A stretch of DNA of 13,014 bases, from positions 1-13,014 of the forward strand of contig CALCRH010000316.1 in the NCBI GenBank assembly GCA_937894515.1. Direction: 5' to 3'. Made by a program: the position numbers and the translations under genes. The stretch's first letter is position 1, and each line of letters begins with the position of its first letter. Below, one piece after another: positions 1 through 6,571 of the stretch. The notes under the pieces are model-generated. The model was not told the DNA's origin. It saw only the letters and a list, made by a program, of their open reading frames with translations, and searched no databases. Origin of the DNA: an uncultured Clostridia bacterium. Its GTDB lineage: Bacteria; Bacillota; Clostridia; Oscillospirales; Oscillospiraceae.

Positions 1-113
1 CCCCGCTTCTTCGCCCAACGACCGTTGCCGTCCATAATAATAGCGATATGGCGGGGAAGGCGGCTCATGTCCACCTGCCCCGCCTTATTGTCTTGTTTTT
101 TTATCGCGCCCAT
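1..113 (-). CDS. uppS: Isoprenyl transferase (undecaprenyl diphosphate synthase), N-terminal fragment
   Basis: Only the first 37 or so residues lie in the window; the gene continues past the left edge. The visible protein begins MGAIKKQDNKAGQVDMSRLP and runs into RHIAIIMDGNGRWAKKRG, the diagnostic N-terminal motif of cis-prenyltransferases, whose MDGNGRW Asp binds Mg2+ with the allylic diphosphate. The family condenses isopentenyl diphosphate onto farnesyl diphosphate to make the C55 carrier lipid used for peptidoglycan at the membrane. I chose the ATG at 113, which overlaps the frr stop codon by one base (TGATG) and suggests translational coupling; a second ATG at 68 begins MSRLPRHIA and is possible but would leave a gap. 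The pyrH-frr-uppS order is common in Firmicutes, usually followed by cdsA. Identification is firm; the start is moderately sure. Confidence 0.93.
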   Translation of the reverse strand, partial: MGAIKKQDNKAGQVDMSRLPRHIAIIMDGNGRWAKKR

Positions 114-670
114 CAGACGGACATCAATTCCTTTTCCTTGTTTTCCAGCAGCTTGTCGATGTCCTTGCAGCTGTCGTCGGTCAGCTTTTGCAAGTCCTTT
201 TCCACCAGCTTCATCTCGTCCTCGGTGATCTCGGAATTCTTCTGCTGCTTCTTAAAGTTGTCCATGGCGTCCCGGCGGATGTTGCGGATGGCCACCTTGC
301 CGCCTTCAGCGTACTTATGGATCTGCTTGACCAGATCCTTACGGCGTTCCTCGGTCAGCTGGGGGAAAGCCAAACGGATGCACTTGCCGTCGTTCTGGGG
401 GTTGATGCCCAGATCGGACTCCAGAATGGCCTTTTCAATGGGACGCAGGCAGGTGGCATCCCAAGGGGTGATCACCAGGGTGCGGGGATCCGGAGAACCC
501 ACAGAGGCTACCTGCTGGATGGGGGTAGGTGTGCCGTAATAGTCCACCATGATGCGGTTGAGCACAGAGGCGTTGGCACGACCGGCACGCACAGCGGCGA
601 AATCGTTTGCCACAGACTCGATGCTCTTCTTCATTTTGTCCTCGTAAACTTTGTATTCGTCTTTCAGCAT
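113..670 (-). CDS. frr: Ribosome recycling factor
   Basis: Encodes 185 residues, the usual RRF length. RRF acts with EF-G to split post-termination ribosomes in the cytoplasm. The sequence matches the family end to end: the N-terminal helix with ANDFAAVRAGRANASVLNRI (about residues 22-41), the hinge and small domain with YYGTPTPIQQVASV and the ITPWD turn (about 67-71), then LTEERRKDLVKQIHKYAE and VAIRNIRRDA in the long three-helix bundle. The start ATG at 670 is preceded by AAAGGAG at a good distance; this site lies inside the last codons of pyrH, whose stop is only 6 bases upstream, so the two genes are tightly coupled. It overlaps uppS by one base at its end. Nothing is odd in the protein. 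Confidence 0.98.
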   Translation of the reverse strand: MLKDEYKVYEDKMKKSIESVANDFAAVRAGRANASVLNRIMVDYYGTPTPIQQVASVGSPDPRTLVITPWDATCLRPIEKAILESDLGINPQNDGKCIRLAFPQLTEERRKDLVKQIHKYAEGGKVAIRNIRRDAMDNFKKQQKNSEITEDEMKLVEKDLQKLTDDSCKDIDKLLENKEKELMSV

Positions 671-676
671 AGCTCT

Positions 677-1393
677 TTACTCCTTTACGATCGTTCCGAT
701 TTTTTCGCCGCGCAGAACGCGGATAATGTTGTAGGGATCTTTCAGGGCGAACACCAGTACTGGGATATGGTTGTCCATGGACAGGCTGGTCGCGGTGGAA
801 TCCATGACCTGCAAGCGCTGCGCCAACACATCGTCATAGGTGATGCTGTCATATTTCACAGCGCTCGAATCCTTGGCCGGATCTGCGCTGTAAACGCCGT
901 CAATATTCTTGGCCAGCAAAATCACGTCTGCGTTGATTTCCGCTGCCCGGAGCACCGCCGCTGTATCGGTGGAGAAGAACGGACTGCCGATGCCGCAGCC
1001 GAAGATGACCACCCGGCCCTTTTCCAAATGGCGAATAGCCCGGGCGCGAATATAGGGCTCGGCTACTTCCTTGATCTCCAGCGCTGTCTGTACCCGGACA
1101 TCTACACCCTTTTGCTCCAGCACATCTGCCATGGCCATACAGTTCATGGCGGTGGCCAGCATGCCCATGTGGTCCGCGCGGGTACGCTCGATATAGCCCT
1201 CGCCATTTTTCACACCCCGCCAGAAGTTGCCGCCGCCGATGACGATACCCACCTGTACGCCCATCGCAACACACTCTTTGATGACATCGGCCACCTTGCC
1301 CATGACGTCAAAGTCCAGTCCGAAGTGCTTATCACCTGCCAGTGCTTCGCCGCTGATTTTCAGCAGCACGCGCTTATATTTTTCCTGTTCCAT
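677..1393 (-). CDS. pyrH: UMP kinase
   Basis: Encodes 238 residues of the hexameric bacterial UMP kinase, which makes UDP from UMP with ATP for pyrimidine nucleotide supply. Visible family marks are the Lys-containing start KRVLLKISGEAL (residues 8-18), the Gly-rich GGGNFWRG (53-60), TRADHMGMLATAMN (71-84) of the UMP pocket, and the nucleotide-binding segment FFSTDTAA (139-146). The segment before it reads CGIGSP where many homologues have GGTGNP, a mild variation in a known loop. The start ATG at 1393 follows a GAAGGGGGCGG ribosome site. It is first in the visible operon with frr and uppS. In many Firmicutes rpsB and tsf precede pyrH; here the upstream neighbour is a divergent pseudouridine synthase gene, so pyrH has its own promoter region. 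Confidence 0.98.
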   Translation of the reverse strand: MEQEKYKRVLLKISGEALAGDKHFGLDFDVMGKVADVIKECVAMGVQVGIVIGGGNFWRGVKNGEGYIERTRADHMGMLATAMNCMAMADVLEQKGVDVRVQTALEIKEVAEPYIRARAIRHLEKGRVVIFGCGIGSPFFSTDTAAVLRAAEINADVILLAKNIDGVYSADPAKDSSAVKYDSITYDDVLAQRLQVMDSTATSLSMDNHIPVLVFALKDPYNIIRVLRGEKIGTIVKE

Positions 1394-1424
1394 GGTGAAA
1401 CCGCCCCCTTCTATATTCTTTTAT

Positions 1425-1453
1425 ATTTTACATGATTTCCGCCGCTTTGTATA
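1425..1453 (-). promoter_or_regulatory. Possible pyrH promoter
   Basis: On the minus strand TATACA (1453-1448) and TAAAAT (1430-1425) are 17 bases apart, and the implied transcript would start about 25 bases before the pyrH ATG. The -35 match is only partial (4 of 6), and other AT-rich hexamers nearby could serve, so this is a weak call. Some promoter is expected here because the upstream gene is divergent. Confidence 0.3.
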
Positions 1454-1481
1454 GTGTAAATTCAAAATTTTGCGAAATATT

Positions 1482-1510
1482 TTGCCAATCCACCCTTTAT
1501 ATGGTATACT
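1482..1510 (+). promoter_or_regulatory. Sigma-A type promoter of the pseudouridine synthase gene
   Basis: TTGCCA (1482-1487), a 17-base spacer and TATACT (1505-1510) make a near-consensus housekeeping promoter. Transcription would begin at about 1517, which places the GTG at 1511 upstream of the transcript and so rules it out as a start codon. The leader before the ribosome binding site is then only a few bases long. Confidence 0.75.
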
Positions 1511-1528
1511 GTGGGAAAATCAAGGGAG

Positions 1529-2146
1529 GTGAGCGTTACGGAAATCGTTTATCAGGACAACCGCATCATCATTGTCGTCAAGCCTGTGGGCGTAGTATCC
1601 ACCGACCTGTCCGGTCTGCTCCGCACCCAGTTGGGAACGGACTGTTTCCGCACCGTTCACCGTCTGGACGCTCAGGTAGGCGGCCTGATGGTGCTGGCCA
1701 GAAGTGCCAAAGCAGCCGCTCTTTTGTCCGAGCAAATCGCCGCTCGCACCTTTGAAAAAGAATATCTCGCTGTGGTCGTGGGAACGCCGCCTACAAGCGG
1801 CACCCTTGTCGACCTCCTGGGGCATGACAGCATCCGCCGTAAGACCTATGTGGCCGATACCCCCGGCAAGGACGTGCAGGAAGCGCGGCTGGACTATAAG
1901 GTGCTTCAAACCCGTAACGGTCTTTCTCTTGTCAGTATCCGTCTTCACACCGGCCGTACCCACCAGATTCGGGTACAATTTTCCTCCCGCGGTTATCCTT
2001 TGTGGGGTGATCGCAAATACGGTACGCCGCAGGATGCCCCCATCGCTCTGTGGTCACATTGCCTGCAATTCACCCATCCGCAGACGGGCGAAGCGATGTC
2101 GTTCGTGTACGACCCGCCGCAGACTTTCCCCTGGACGCTGTTCTGA
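1529..2146 (+). CDS. RluA-family RNA pseudouridine synthase
   Basis: A short (about 202-205 residues) RluA-type pseudouridine synthase without an S4 domain, expected to isomerise uridine in rRNA or tRNA. With numbering from the GTG at 1529, the catalytic motif HRLDAQVGGLMVLARS begins at residue 44, so the nucleophilic Asp is D47; GRTHQIRVQF and the downstream GYPLWGDRKYG are the usual uridine-pocket motifs near the C-terminus. The RNA target cannot be told from sequence. The start is uncertain: the strong site AAGGGAGG (1522-1529) overlaps the GTG at 1529, while the codon at ideal distance, 8 bases on at 1538, is ACG, exactly where homologues usually begin (M-E-I-V-Y-Q-D). No in-frame ATG occurs before the catalytic motif. 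I list the GTG start as the conventional option. It is divergent from pyrH and appears monocistronic. Confidence 0.88.
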   Translation: MSVTEIVYQDNRIIIVVKPVGVVSTDLSGLLRTQLGTDCFRTVHRLDAQVGGLMVLARSAKAAALLSEQIAARTFEKEYLAVVVGTPPTSGTLVDLLGHDSIRRKTYVADTPGKDVQEARLDYKVLQTRNGLSLVSIRLHTGRTHQIRVQFSSRGYPLWGDRKYGTPQDAPIALWSHCLQFTHPQTGEAMSFVYDPPQTFPWTLF

Positions 2147-2179
2147 AAAAAGAAACGTCCTCTGCTCATTCCTTTTTTA

Positions 2180-2208
2180 TTGACACTTTTCGCTTTTTGT
2201 CATACTAT
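2180..2208 (+). promoter_or_regulatory. Sigma-A type promoter of the SGNH hydrolase gene
   Basis: A perfect -35 TTGACA (2180-2185) and TACTAT (2203-2208) are separated by 17 bases. The predicted transcript starts about 2215, giving a leader of about 100 bases before the ATG at 2314 that contains the two palindromes at 2229-2275. This promoter also shows that the gene is transcribed apart from the upstream pseudouridine synthase gene. Confidence 0.7.
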
Positions 2209-2228
2209 ACAATAACAGTAATTTATCC

Positions 2229-2275
2229 TGCAAAAAGTAGGTACCTGCTTTTTGCAGTTTTCCATGGAAAACTGC
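2229..2275. repeat. Two fused palindromes in the SGNH hydrolase leader
   Basis: The first inverted repeat (2229-2256) pairs TGCAAAAAG with CTTTTTGCA around a core AGGTACCT flanked by one T-G pair. The second (2254-2275) is a perfect 22-base palindrome, GCAGTTTTCCA followed by its reverse complement, centred on CCATGG. They share the three bases GCA at 2254-2256, so in RNA the two full hairpins compete for these bases. They lie between the promoter and start codon of the SGNH gene. There is no U-run after either, so they are not plain intrinsic terminators. A dispersed repeat, a protein operator, or an mRNA stability or translation element are all possible; the sequence alone does not decide. 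Confidence 0.75.
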
Positions 2276-2313
2276 GCTTCTATTTTAAGTATTTTAAGAA
2301 AGTGAGACCGAAT

Positions 2314-3498
2314 ATGAAAAAGATTTTCGCCCTGCTCCTGTGCCTGTCCATGCTTCTGTCTCTGTGTACTGTTGCCTTTGCCGCAGACCGCACAGGCAAA
2401 AAGGAGTATCAGGTTTACACCTGCCTTGGCGACAGCGTAGCCGCCGGTGCCGCTCAGCCAAAAGAAGTCACCAATATATTCGGATATGACGCGGAAGATC
2501 TCCCTGCCTATCTCGCCGCGCTGTACGATGAAAACTCAACGCTCATCTATCGTGGTTATAAGCCCGAACCCGTCCCCACGGCATATCACTCCCTTGTGGC
2601 AGATGCGCTCGATGCAAAGCTCAATCAGTGTGCCCGATCCGGTATGCGGGCCATTGAACTGCGCTATATGCTGACGGGTGTTTATACGGATCCGGATACA
2701 ACTTATAGCTACGGCAATAATTACTTTGATTACGATAAAAACGGTTTCACCCTGAGCGATCTCGATTATGTCAATAATTTGTATCACTTCAGTGACAAAA
2801 TTGCGGAGGCCGATATTATCACGCTGGCGATCGGCTCAAATGACGTACTTGCTCCTACGCTTGGTGTACTGGCAGCCCTGATGAACGATAACAGTTCCGA
2901 TCCCGAACTGACTGCATTCATACAGGAGTTGGAGAGCCGCGGGACCATCGGTTCATTTGAGGCGGCACTGGTAAGTCTTTCTCAGTCCACCAGTAAGTAT
3001 GCTGCTGCCATCAAAAATATGCTGGATAACTTTAAGCAGAGTCTTGCCCTGTTCAGTACAAACTATTGCGCCATTGTTGACAAGATCTACGAATTGAATC
3101 CGGACGTAACGCTGCTCTGTGTTGGTGCATTTAACCCCTTCAATGACACACGGCTTACAGCCAACAGCACGCTGGATCTGAGCTTTGTTGTAAAACCCTT
3201 TGTAGATGCACTGAACACCTATTTCCGCAGCCTCAGTCTCAAATACGGCAGCTCTTTCATTTATGTGGATGTAACGAACACTCCCCTTTACGACCAAGTG
3301 ATAAAGGATCCCCTCTATATGAATTACCTGACCCTGAAGCTCCATCCCACCACTGCCGGACACCAGTACATGGCAAACAAGATCCTTGACCGCGTCCCCG
3401 GCTATATCACCGAAGCGTCCTGCCGCCGTGCCGCCCTCCGCACCGTCTGCACGGCTATCATCGCCGCCCACATCATCCACATGGCCGTACAGAAATAA
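2314..3498 (+). CDS. Secreted SGNH/GDSL-type hydrolase
   Basis: Encodes 394 residues. The start ATG at 2314 opens a classical signal peptide (MKKIFALLLCLSMLLSLC, then TVAFA-ADR, cleavage likely after residue 23), following a weak AAGAAAGTGAG site. The open frame extends upstream to 2050 but that part lies inside the previous gene and across the promoter, so I reject it. SGNH marks are the nucleophile block YTCLGDSVAAG (Ser41), block II RSGMRAIELR, the GSND of block III (residues 174-177) and the block V histidine in LKLHPTTAGH (His344). Family members are esterases, lipases or carbohydrate deacetylases; the substrate here is unknown and the enzyme should act outside the membrane. The Asp normally three residues before the catalytic His is Leu341; the nearest acidic residue upstream is Asp332. 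It stands alone and converges on the lipoprotein gene at 3585. Confidence 0.88.
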   Translation: MKKIFALLLCLSMLLSLCTVAFAADRTGKKEYQVYTCLGDSVAAGAAQPKEVTNIFGYDAEDLPAYLAALYDENSTLIYRGYKPEPVPTAYHSLVADALDAKLNQCARSGMRAIELRYMLTGVYTDPDTTYSYGNNYFDYDKNGFTLSDLDYVNNLYHFSDKIAEADIITLAIGSNDVLAPTLGVLAALMNDNSSDPELTAFIQELESRGTIGSFEAALVSLSQSTSKYAAAIKNMLDNFKQSLALFSTNYCAIVDKIYELNPDVTLLCVGAFNPFNDTRLTANSTLDLSFVVKPFVDALNTYFRSLSLKYGSSFIYVDVTNTPLYDQVIKDPLYMNYLTLKLHPTTAGHQYMANKILDRVPGYITEASCRRAALRTVCTAIIAAHIIHMAVQK

Positions 3499-3521
3499 TT
3501 CCCCCGGCAAATCACTGCAGC

Positions 3522-3564
3522 TTAAATCAATACCCCCGGATTTTCTCCGGGGGTATTGATTTAA
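3522..3564. terminator. Bidirectional terminator between convergent genes
   Basis: A perfect 19-bp stem (3522-3540 with 3546-3564) containing a CCCCCGGA/TCCGGGGG core and a 5-base loop TTTTC lies between the stop codons of the SGNH gene (3498) and the lipoprotein gene (3585). The outer stem is AT-rich, reading ATTGATTTAA at the 3' side in both directions, so it can serve both transcripts, although neither side has a long uninterrupted T-run. Confidence 0.85.
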
Positions 3565-3584
3565 AACGGGCAATTGCTGTTTCC

Positions 3585-5432
3585 TCACTCATGCAGCGGC
3601 GTCACGCCGTTGTTGTTCAGTATTTCGTCGCACATGGTACTGCCGAACCAGTCATACAGCCGCCGGGCGGGGCTGTTCTTTGGCTCATCAGCACGGATCA
3701 CCACATACCCCTTGGTGCCCAGCGGATAGTCCCCGGATGCCACATTCTCCGGCTTGGCGGCCACGCCGTCCAGCGTGAACGCCAGCAGATCTTCCTCGCC
3801 GTACACATCGTTGAGATAGGTCATGATGCTGTATCCGATGGTGTAGGGCTCATACAGGCACTCGCCCACAATGCTGCTCATCTCGTCCAGCCGCGTAAAG
3901 CCCAGTTTCTCATAGTTGGGTACTTTTCCGTCCCCCCAGATCATTTTTTCAAACAATCGCTGGGAGCCGGACTGATCGTCCCGGTACAGCACCCGGATAG
4001 GCGCATCCACGCCGCCAAGCTGCGACCAGTTGGTGATCTTGCCCCGATAGATGCCCCGCACGTCATCCAGCGTCAGGTCGGTCACGCCGCACTTTTCGTT
4101 GCCGATAAACACCAACCCGTCTCCACCGTAGAGCTTCATCTCCACCTTGACGCCTTTTTCGTCCAGATAACTCTGCTCCTCCTTGGTAGGTGCTGCCAAC
4201 AGCGCCACATCGGAGGTGCGGTCGGCAATGGCCAGCCATGCCCCGTGGGTGGTGTTGCACACCGGCACAGCACCGGGCATGGCGCCGTACTCACAGAACA
4301 GATTGTAGATGGCACGGGTCACCGGCTTCCGGGCAGTAGAGGAATCCATCACCGGGAAGTCGCCGTACTCAAACAGCCGCGCATTCTCGCCGTGTGGTAC
4401 GAACAGGGTATCGCTCTTACCGGCAGCCATATCAATGACATTGTAAAAATAGCAGCTGTATGTGTAGGTATATTCTTCGGTGTTGAACGCCGGATTCTCA
4501 TGGGTCTGAGAAGACCGTATCAGCACCTTGTCCCCCACGCTGTCCAGCTTTCTGGCATAGGAATAGTTATCGTCCGCCGGGATCCAGTCCAGCAAACGGA
4601 TTCCGTCCCCATCGGCGTAATACACACCCGGCTCGCCGGACAGGTAGCCGTAGTCATTCAGCAGAAAGCTGCCGTTGCTGCCGACAGCGAGAATATCAAA
4701 TCGGCCGAGCTCAAAGGGAATATCCACCTGCGTCAAAGAGCCGTTGGCAGGCTCCACCTTACAGAGCCGGGTATTGTCGCAGGCCGCGTACGCCGTGTCG
4801 TCCTGCCAATAGATCATCCCAAACTGCTCACACTCCGGCGTGACCCGCCAGCGCTCCGACCCGTCGGCGATGTTCAGCGCCACCAGTTGCATGGTGTCGG
4901 TCTCGCTGATATACTCCTGATAGATCAGCGCCCCGTCGGAAACAAAAAGCTCGTAGATCGAGTAAGTGTTCTCCACCAGCAGCTTGACCTTGCCCTGATG
5001 CCAGCGGTAGACATTTGTTTCACCTGTCCTGCCGAAGCTGGTATAGAGAAAACCGTCCGGGCAGTAATACCGTATATAGGCAACGTATCCCTCCACGTTG
5101 TCCGCCAGCACCTCCGATGTACCCTTCGTCAGATCAAAGCGGCGGATGGTGTGATCGGCAAAGGCGGCAACCACCTCATTGCCCTGATGGGCATAGCTGT
5201 GACAATAGTTGTCCACCGTCAGCATCGGGTACTCCAGCTCGTCACTGCCCTGCAAATAAAGGCGTTCGTTCTCCAGCGGAATGCAATAGGACTCCACTGT
5301 CAGATCCACCGGCTCCAATTCAGGTTCCGGTTCCGGCTCTGGCTGCGGCTCGATAACCGCCTCTTTCCCGCAGGCAGCAAGGCTCAAAATCAGCAGCAGC
5401 GATAAAAGCATGGCAAAAATTCGTTTCATCAT
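3585..5432 (-). CDS. Lipoprotein with a propeller-like region and a PstS-like binding domain
   Basis: Encodes 615 residues. The N-terminus MMKRIFAMLLSLLLILSLAAC is a type II signal with Cys21 as the expected lipidated residue, followed by a Pro-Glu linker (about 28-41). Residues about 60-350 are a run of short beta-type repeats with Trp/Tyr/Asp-rich turns that report values (for example RRFDLTKGTSEVLADN, LVALNIADGSERW), as in beta-propeller or WD40-like surface proteins. Residues about 364-615 resemble phosphate-type periplasmic binding proteins: VRGIYRGKITNWSQLGG (458-474) and RDDQSGSQ (484-491), the ligand-loop region of PstS, then the GYSI and GTKGYVVIR segments. It should sit on the outer membrane face as a binding or sensing protein. 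No pst transport genes or two-component genes are next to it, so uptake is not supported by context. Start: GAGGTGAT precedes two adjacent ATG codons (5432, 5429); the second has the better spacing. The ligand is unknown. Confidence 0.85.
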   Translation of the reverse strand: MMKRIFAMLLSLLLILSLAACGKEAVIEPQPEPEPEPELEPVDLTVESYCIPLENERLYLQGSDELEYPMLTVDNYCHSYAHQGNEVVAAFADHTIRRFDLTKGTSEVLADNVEGYVAYIRYYCPDGFLYTSFGRTGETNVYRWHQGKVKLLVENTYSIYELFVSDGALIYQEYISETDTMQLVALNIADGSERWRVTPECEQFGMIYWQDDTAYAACDNTRLCKVEPANGSLTQVDIPFELGRFDILAVGSNGSFLLNDYGYLSGEPGVYYADGDGIRLLDWIPADDNYSYARKLDSVGDKVLIRSSQTHENPAFNTEEYTYTYSCYFYNVIDMAAGKSDTLFVPHGENARLFEYGDFPVMDSSTARKPVTRAIYNLFCEYGAMPGAVPVCNTTHGAWLAIADRTSDVALLAAPTKEEQSYLDEKGVKVEMKLYGGDGLVFIGNEKCGVTDLTLDDVRGIYRGKITNWSQLGGVDAPIRVLYRDDQSGSQRLFEKMIWGDGKVPNYEKLGFTRLDEMSSIVGECLYEPYTIGYSIMTYLNDVYGEEDLLAFTLDGVAAKPENVASGDYPLGTKGYVVIRADEPKNSPARRLYDWFGSTMCDEILNNNGVTPLHE

Positions 5433-5466
5433 ATCACCTCAATATTATCGTTGTTTCTATGACGAT

Positions 5467-5495
5467 AGCATACCACGTTTTGTTCCCTGATACAA
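5467..5495 (-). promoter_or_regulatory. Promoter of the propeller-PstS-like lipoprotein gene
   Basis: On the minus strand TTGTAT (5495-5490), a 17-base spacer and TATGCT (5472-5467) precede the lipoprotein ATG by about 35 bases. Both hexamers are close to the sigma-A consensus and no competing gene lies upstream. Confidence 0.55.
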
Positions 5496-5536
5496 CGAAC
5501 AAAGTGTAAACAAAAAGTCTGCTTTTGCAAACATGT

Positions 5537-5690
5537 GTAGGGGCCGGCGTCCCCGACGGCCCGCAACGCGGCGCACCGAGGTCGTCGCGCCCTACGGATT
5601 TCATCGAACCTCCCAAAAACTCGTAGGGCGGGGTGACTTCACCCCGCCGCCTCATCCGTCCTCCGTAGGGGTCGATGCCCACATCGACCC
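5537..5690. repeat. Cluster of three GTAGGG-hairpin units
   Basis: Three units each open with GTAGGG and run straight into a GC-rich hairpin. Unit 1 (from 5537) pairs 5541-5549 with 5554-5562 (8 of 9) and is closed further out by an inverted copy, CCCTAC, at 5589-5594. Unit 2 (from 5623) pairs GGCGGGGTGA (5627-5636) with TCACCCCGCC (5639-5648). Unit 3 (from 5665) pairs GGGTCGATG (5669-5677) with CATCGACCC (5682-5690). The stems differ in sequence while the GTAGGG head is kept. An open frame crosses it on the minus strand (5434-5700) but its low-complexity composition and lack of a signal argue against a gene. Similar elements are widespread in Clostridia intergenic regions, from general knowledge. 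Together with the promoter and the terminator this accounts for the gene-free stretch 5433-5778. Confidence 0.75.
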
Positions 5691-5698
5691 GTCTCCGC

Positions 5699-5729
5699 AA
5701 AAAAAGAACGGCTCGCGCCGTTCTTTTTT
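5699..5729. terminator. Intrinsic terminator downstream of the UDG-like gene
   Basis: GAACGGC-TCGC-GCCGTTC is flanked by seven A on the left and six T on the right, so it is a textbook terminator in both directions. It serves the minus-strand gene whose stop codon is at 5779. It closely resembles the terminator at 7099-7127. Confidence 0.9.
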
Positions 5730-5778
5730 GTTCCTTAGATACTACGACACAGAATTTGAATGTTCCGAACCATTCGTC

Positions 5779-6537
5779 TTACGAATTATTTTCCGGACTA
5801 TTCCAAATTGAGACTTTATTCCAGTCATTCATCTGACGAGAAATATTGTCATACTTTTCCGCATAGCCGCGATTTCGGTTCAGACTACCAAGTACTCCAC
5901 AGTGAGCAAGTGCGAATACACCGGCTGCTTCACCGCTATCATGCTGAAAAACGATTGGTTTGCACTGTTGATCCAGATACTCATTGTATCGCTTTATTTT
6001 TGGTGTTGGCAGTTTGAGTGCCTTCAAAACACCGATAAACGTATCTTTTCCTAAGCAAAGAATCGTTTTTGGCTCAATAATAGAAACCAACTCTCTGAAA
6101 AAATCGCTGTCATGTTCAATCCATTTTTGTTGCAAACCACCGCTAATCTTGCCGGAGCGATAGCCGAGAACCAAATTTGTAAAGAACAAATCGTGGTTGT
6201 CTGCATTGTCGGCTGTAATATCATATCCGATACTGTGGAATAGTCGTATCAACATCTGATCGGTTGGATTGTAATTGCCGTTCATGTACGGTACAGAGAT
6301 CCCCGCATTCATAAGACGAATATTTTTCATAACATTTTCGGCTTCTGGTTCATCTGGTGCGCCCCAATCCTGACCGACTAACAGGATTTTTGCATCCAGA
6401 TTTCCACGTCCCTGCCAATATGTCCAAAGATTGATTTCCTTACAATCGTCACACCAAGTCAAGTCATTCGGATTTGATTGATAACTTTCCTTTACCTTTT
6501 CAATCAATTCTCTATATCTGGTTTCTTTGCTTACCAT
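5779..6537 (-). CDS. Uracil-DNA glycosylase superfamily-like protein
   Basis: Encodes 252 residues from the ATG at 6537, which follows AAAGGTG at good spacing. The frame stays open to 6600, but that extension would cover the likely promoter, so the shorter form is preferred. The core ILLVGQDWGAPDEPE (residues 51-65) looks like UDG motif 1, keeping the Asp of GQD; FFTNLVLGYRSG (118-129) fits the pyrimidine-contact strand, and FALAHCGVLGSLNRNRG (208-224) occupies the place of the C-terminal HPS-type motif. An N-terminal CDDC pair (Cys29, Cys32) in front of a conserved-looking LWTYWQGRG could bind metal. Family members excise uracil or other damaged bases, but distant relatives of unknown activity are common, and catalysis here is inference. 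Base composition is much AT-richer than in the flanking core genes, suggesting transfer. It lies downstream of an unknown gene on the same strand. Confidence 0.75.
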   Translation of the reverse strand: MVSKETRYRELIEKVKESYQSNPNDLTWCDDCKEINLWTYWQGRGNLDAKILLVGQDWGAPDEPEAENVMKNIRLMNAGISVPYMNGNYNPTDQMLIRLFHSIGYDITADNADNHDLFFTNLVLGYRSGKISGGLQQKWIEHDSDFFRELVSIIEPKTILCLGKDTFIGVLKALKLPTPKIKRYNEYLDQQCKPIVFQHDSGEAAGVFALAHCGVLGSLNRNRGYAEKYDNISRQMNDWNKVSIWNSPENNS

Positions 6538-6571
6538 AGTTGTCGCACCTTTTATTAGTCTTTCTGATGAA

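Noticed and set aside
188..1435. Long plus-strand open frame over frr and pyrH
   Set aside because: It is antisense to two certain genes, is His/Gln-rich in a way typical of shadow frames, and has no ribosome site.
2147..2178. Possible intrinsic terminator after the pseudouridine synthase gene
   Set aside because: An A-run and a T-run face each other, but there is no GC-rich stem, so it is not a convincing terminator.
2050..2313. N-terminal extension of the SGNH protein
   Set aside because: It would cover the end of the previous gene, the promoter and the palindromes, and would bury the signal peptide that starts at 2314.
3591..5405. Plus-strand open frame of about 604 codons opposite the lipoprotein gene
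   Set aside because: Antisense shadow; the minus-strand product has a lipobox, linker and recognisable domain, while this one has none.
5537..5690. Possible CRISPR array
   Set aside because: Only the 6-base GTAGGG head is repeated; the stems and spacings differ, and no cas gene is present.
5434..5700. Minus-strand open frame of 88 codons across the repeat cluster
   Set aside because: It consists of translated hairpin repeats, overlaps the lipoprotein promoter and has no credible start signal.
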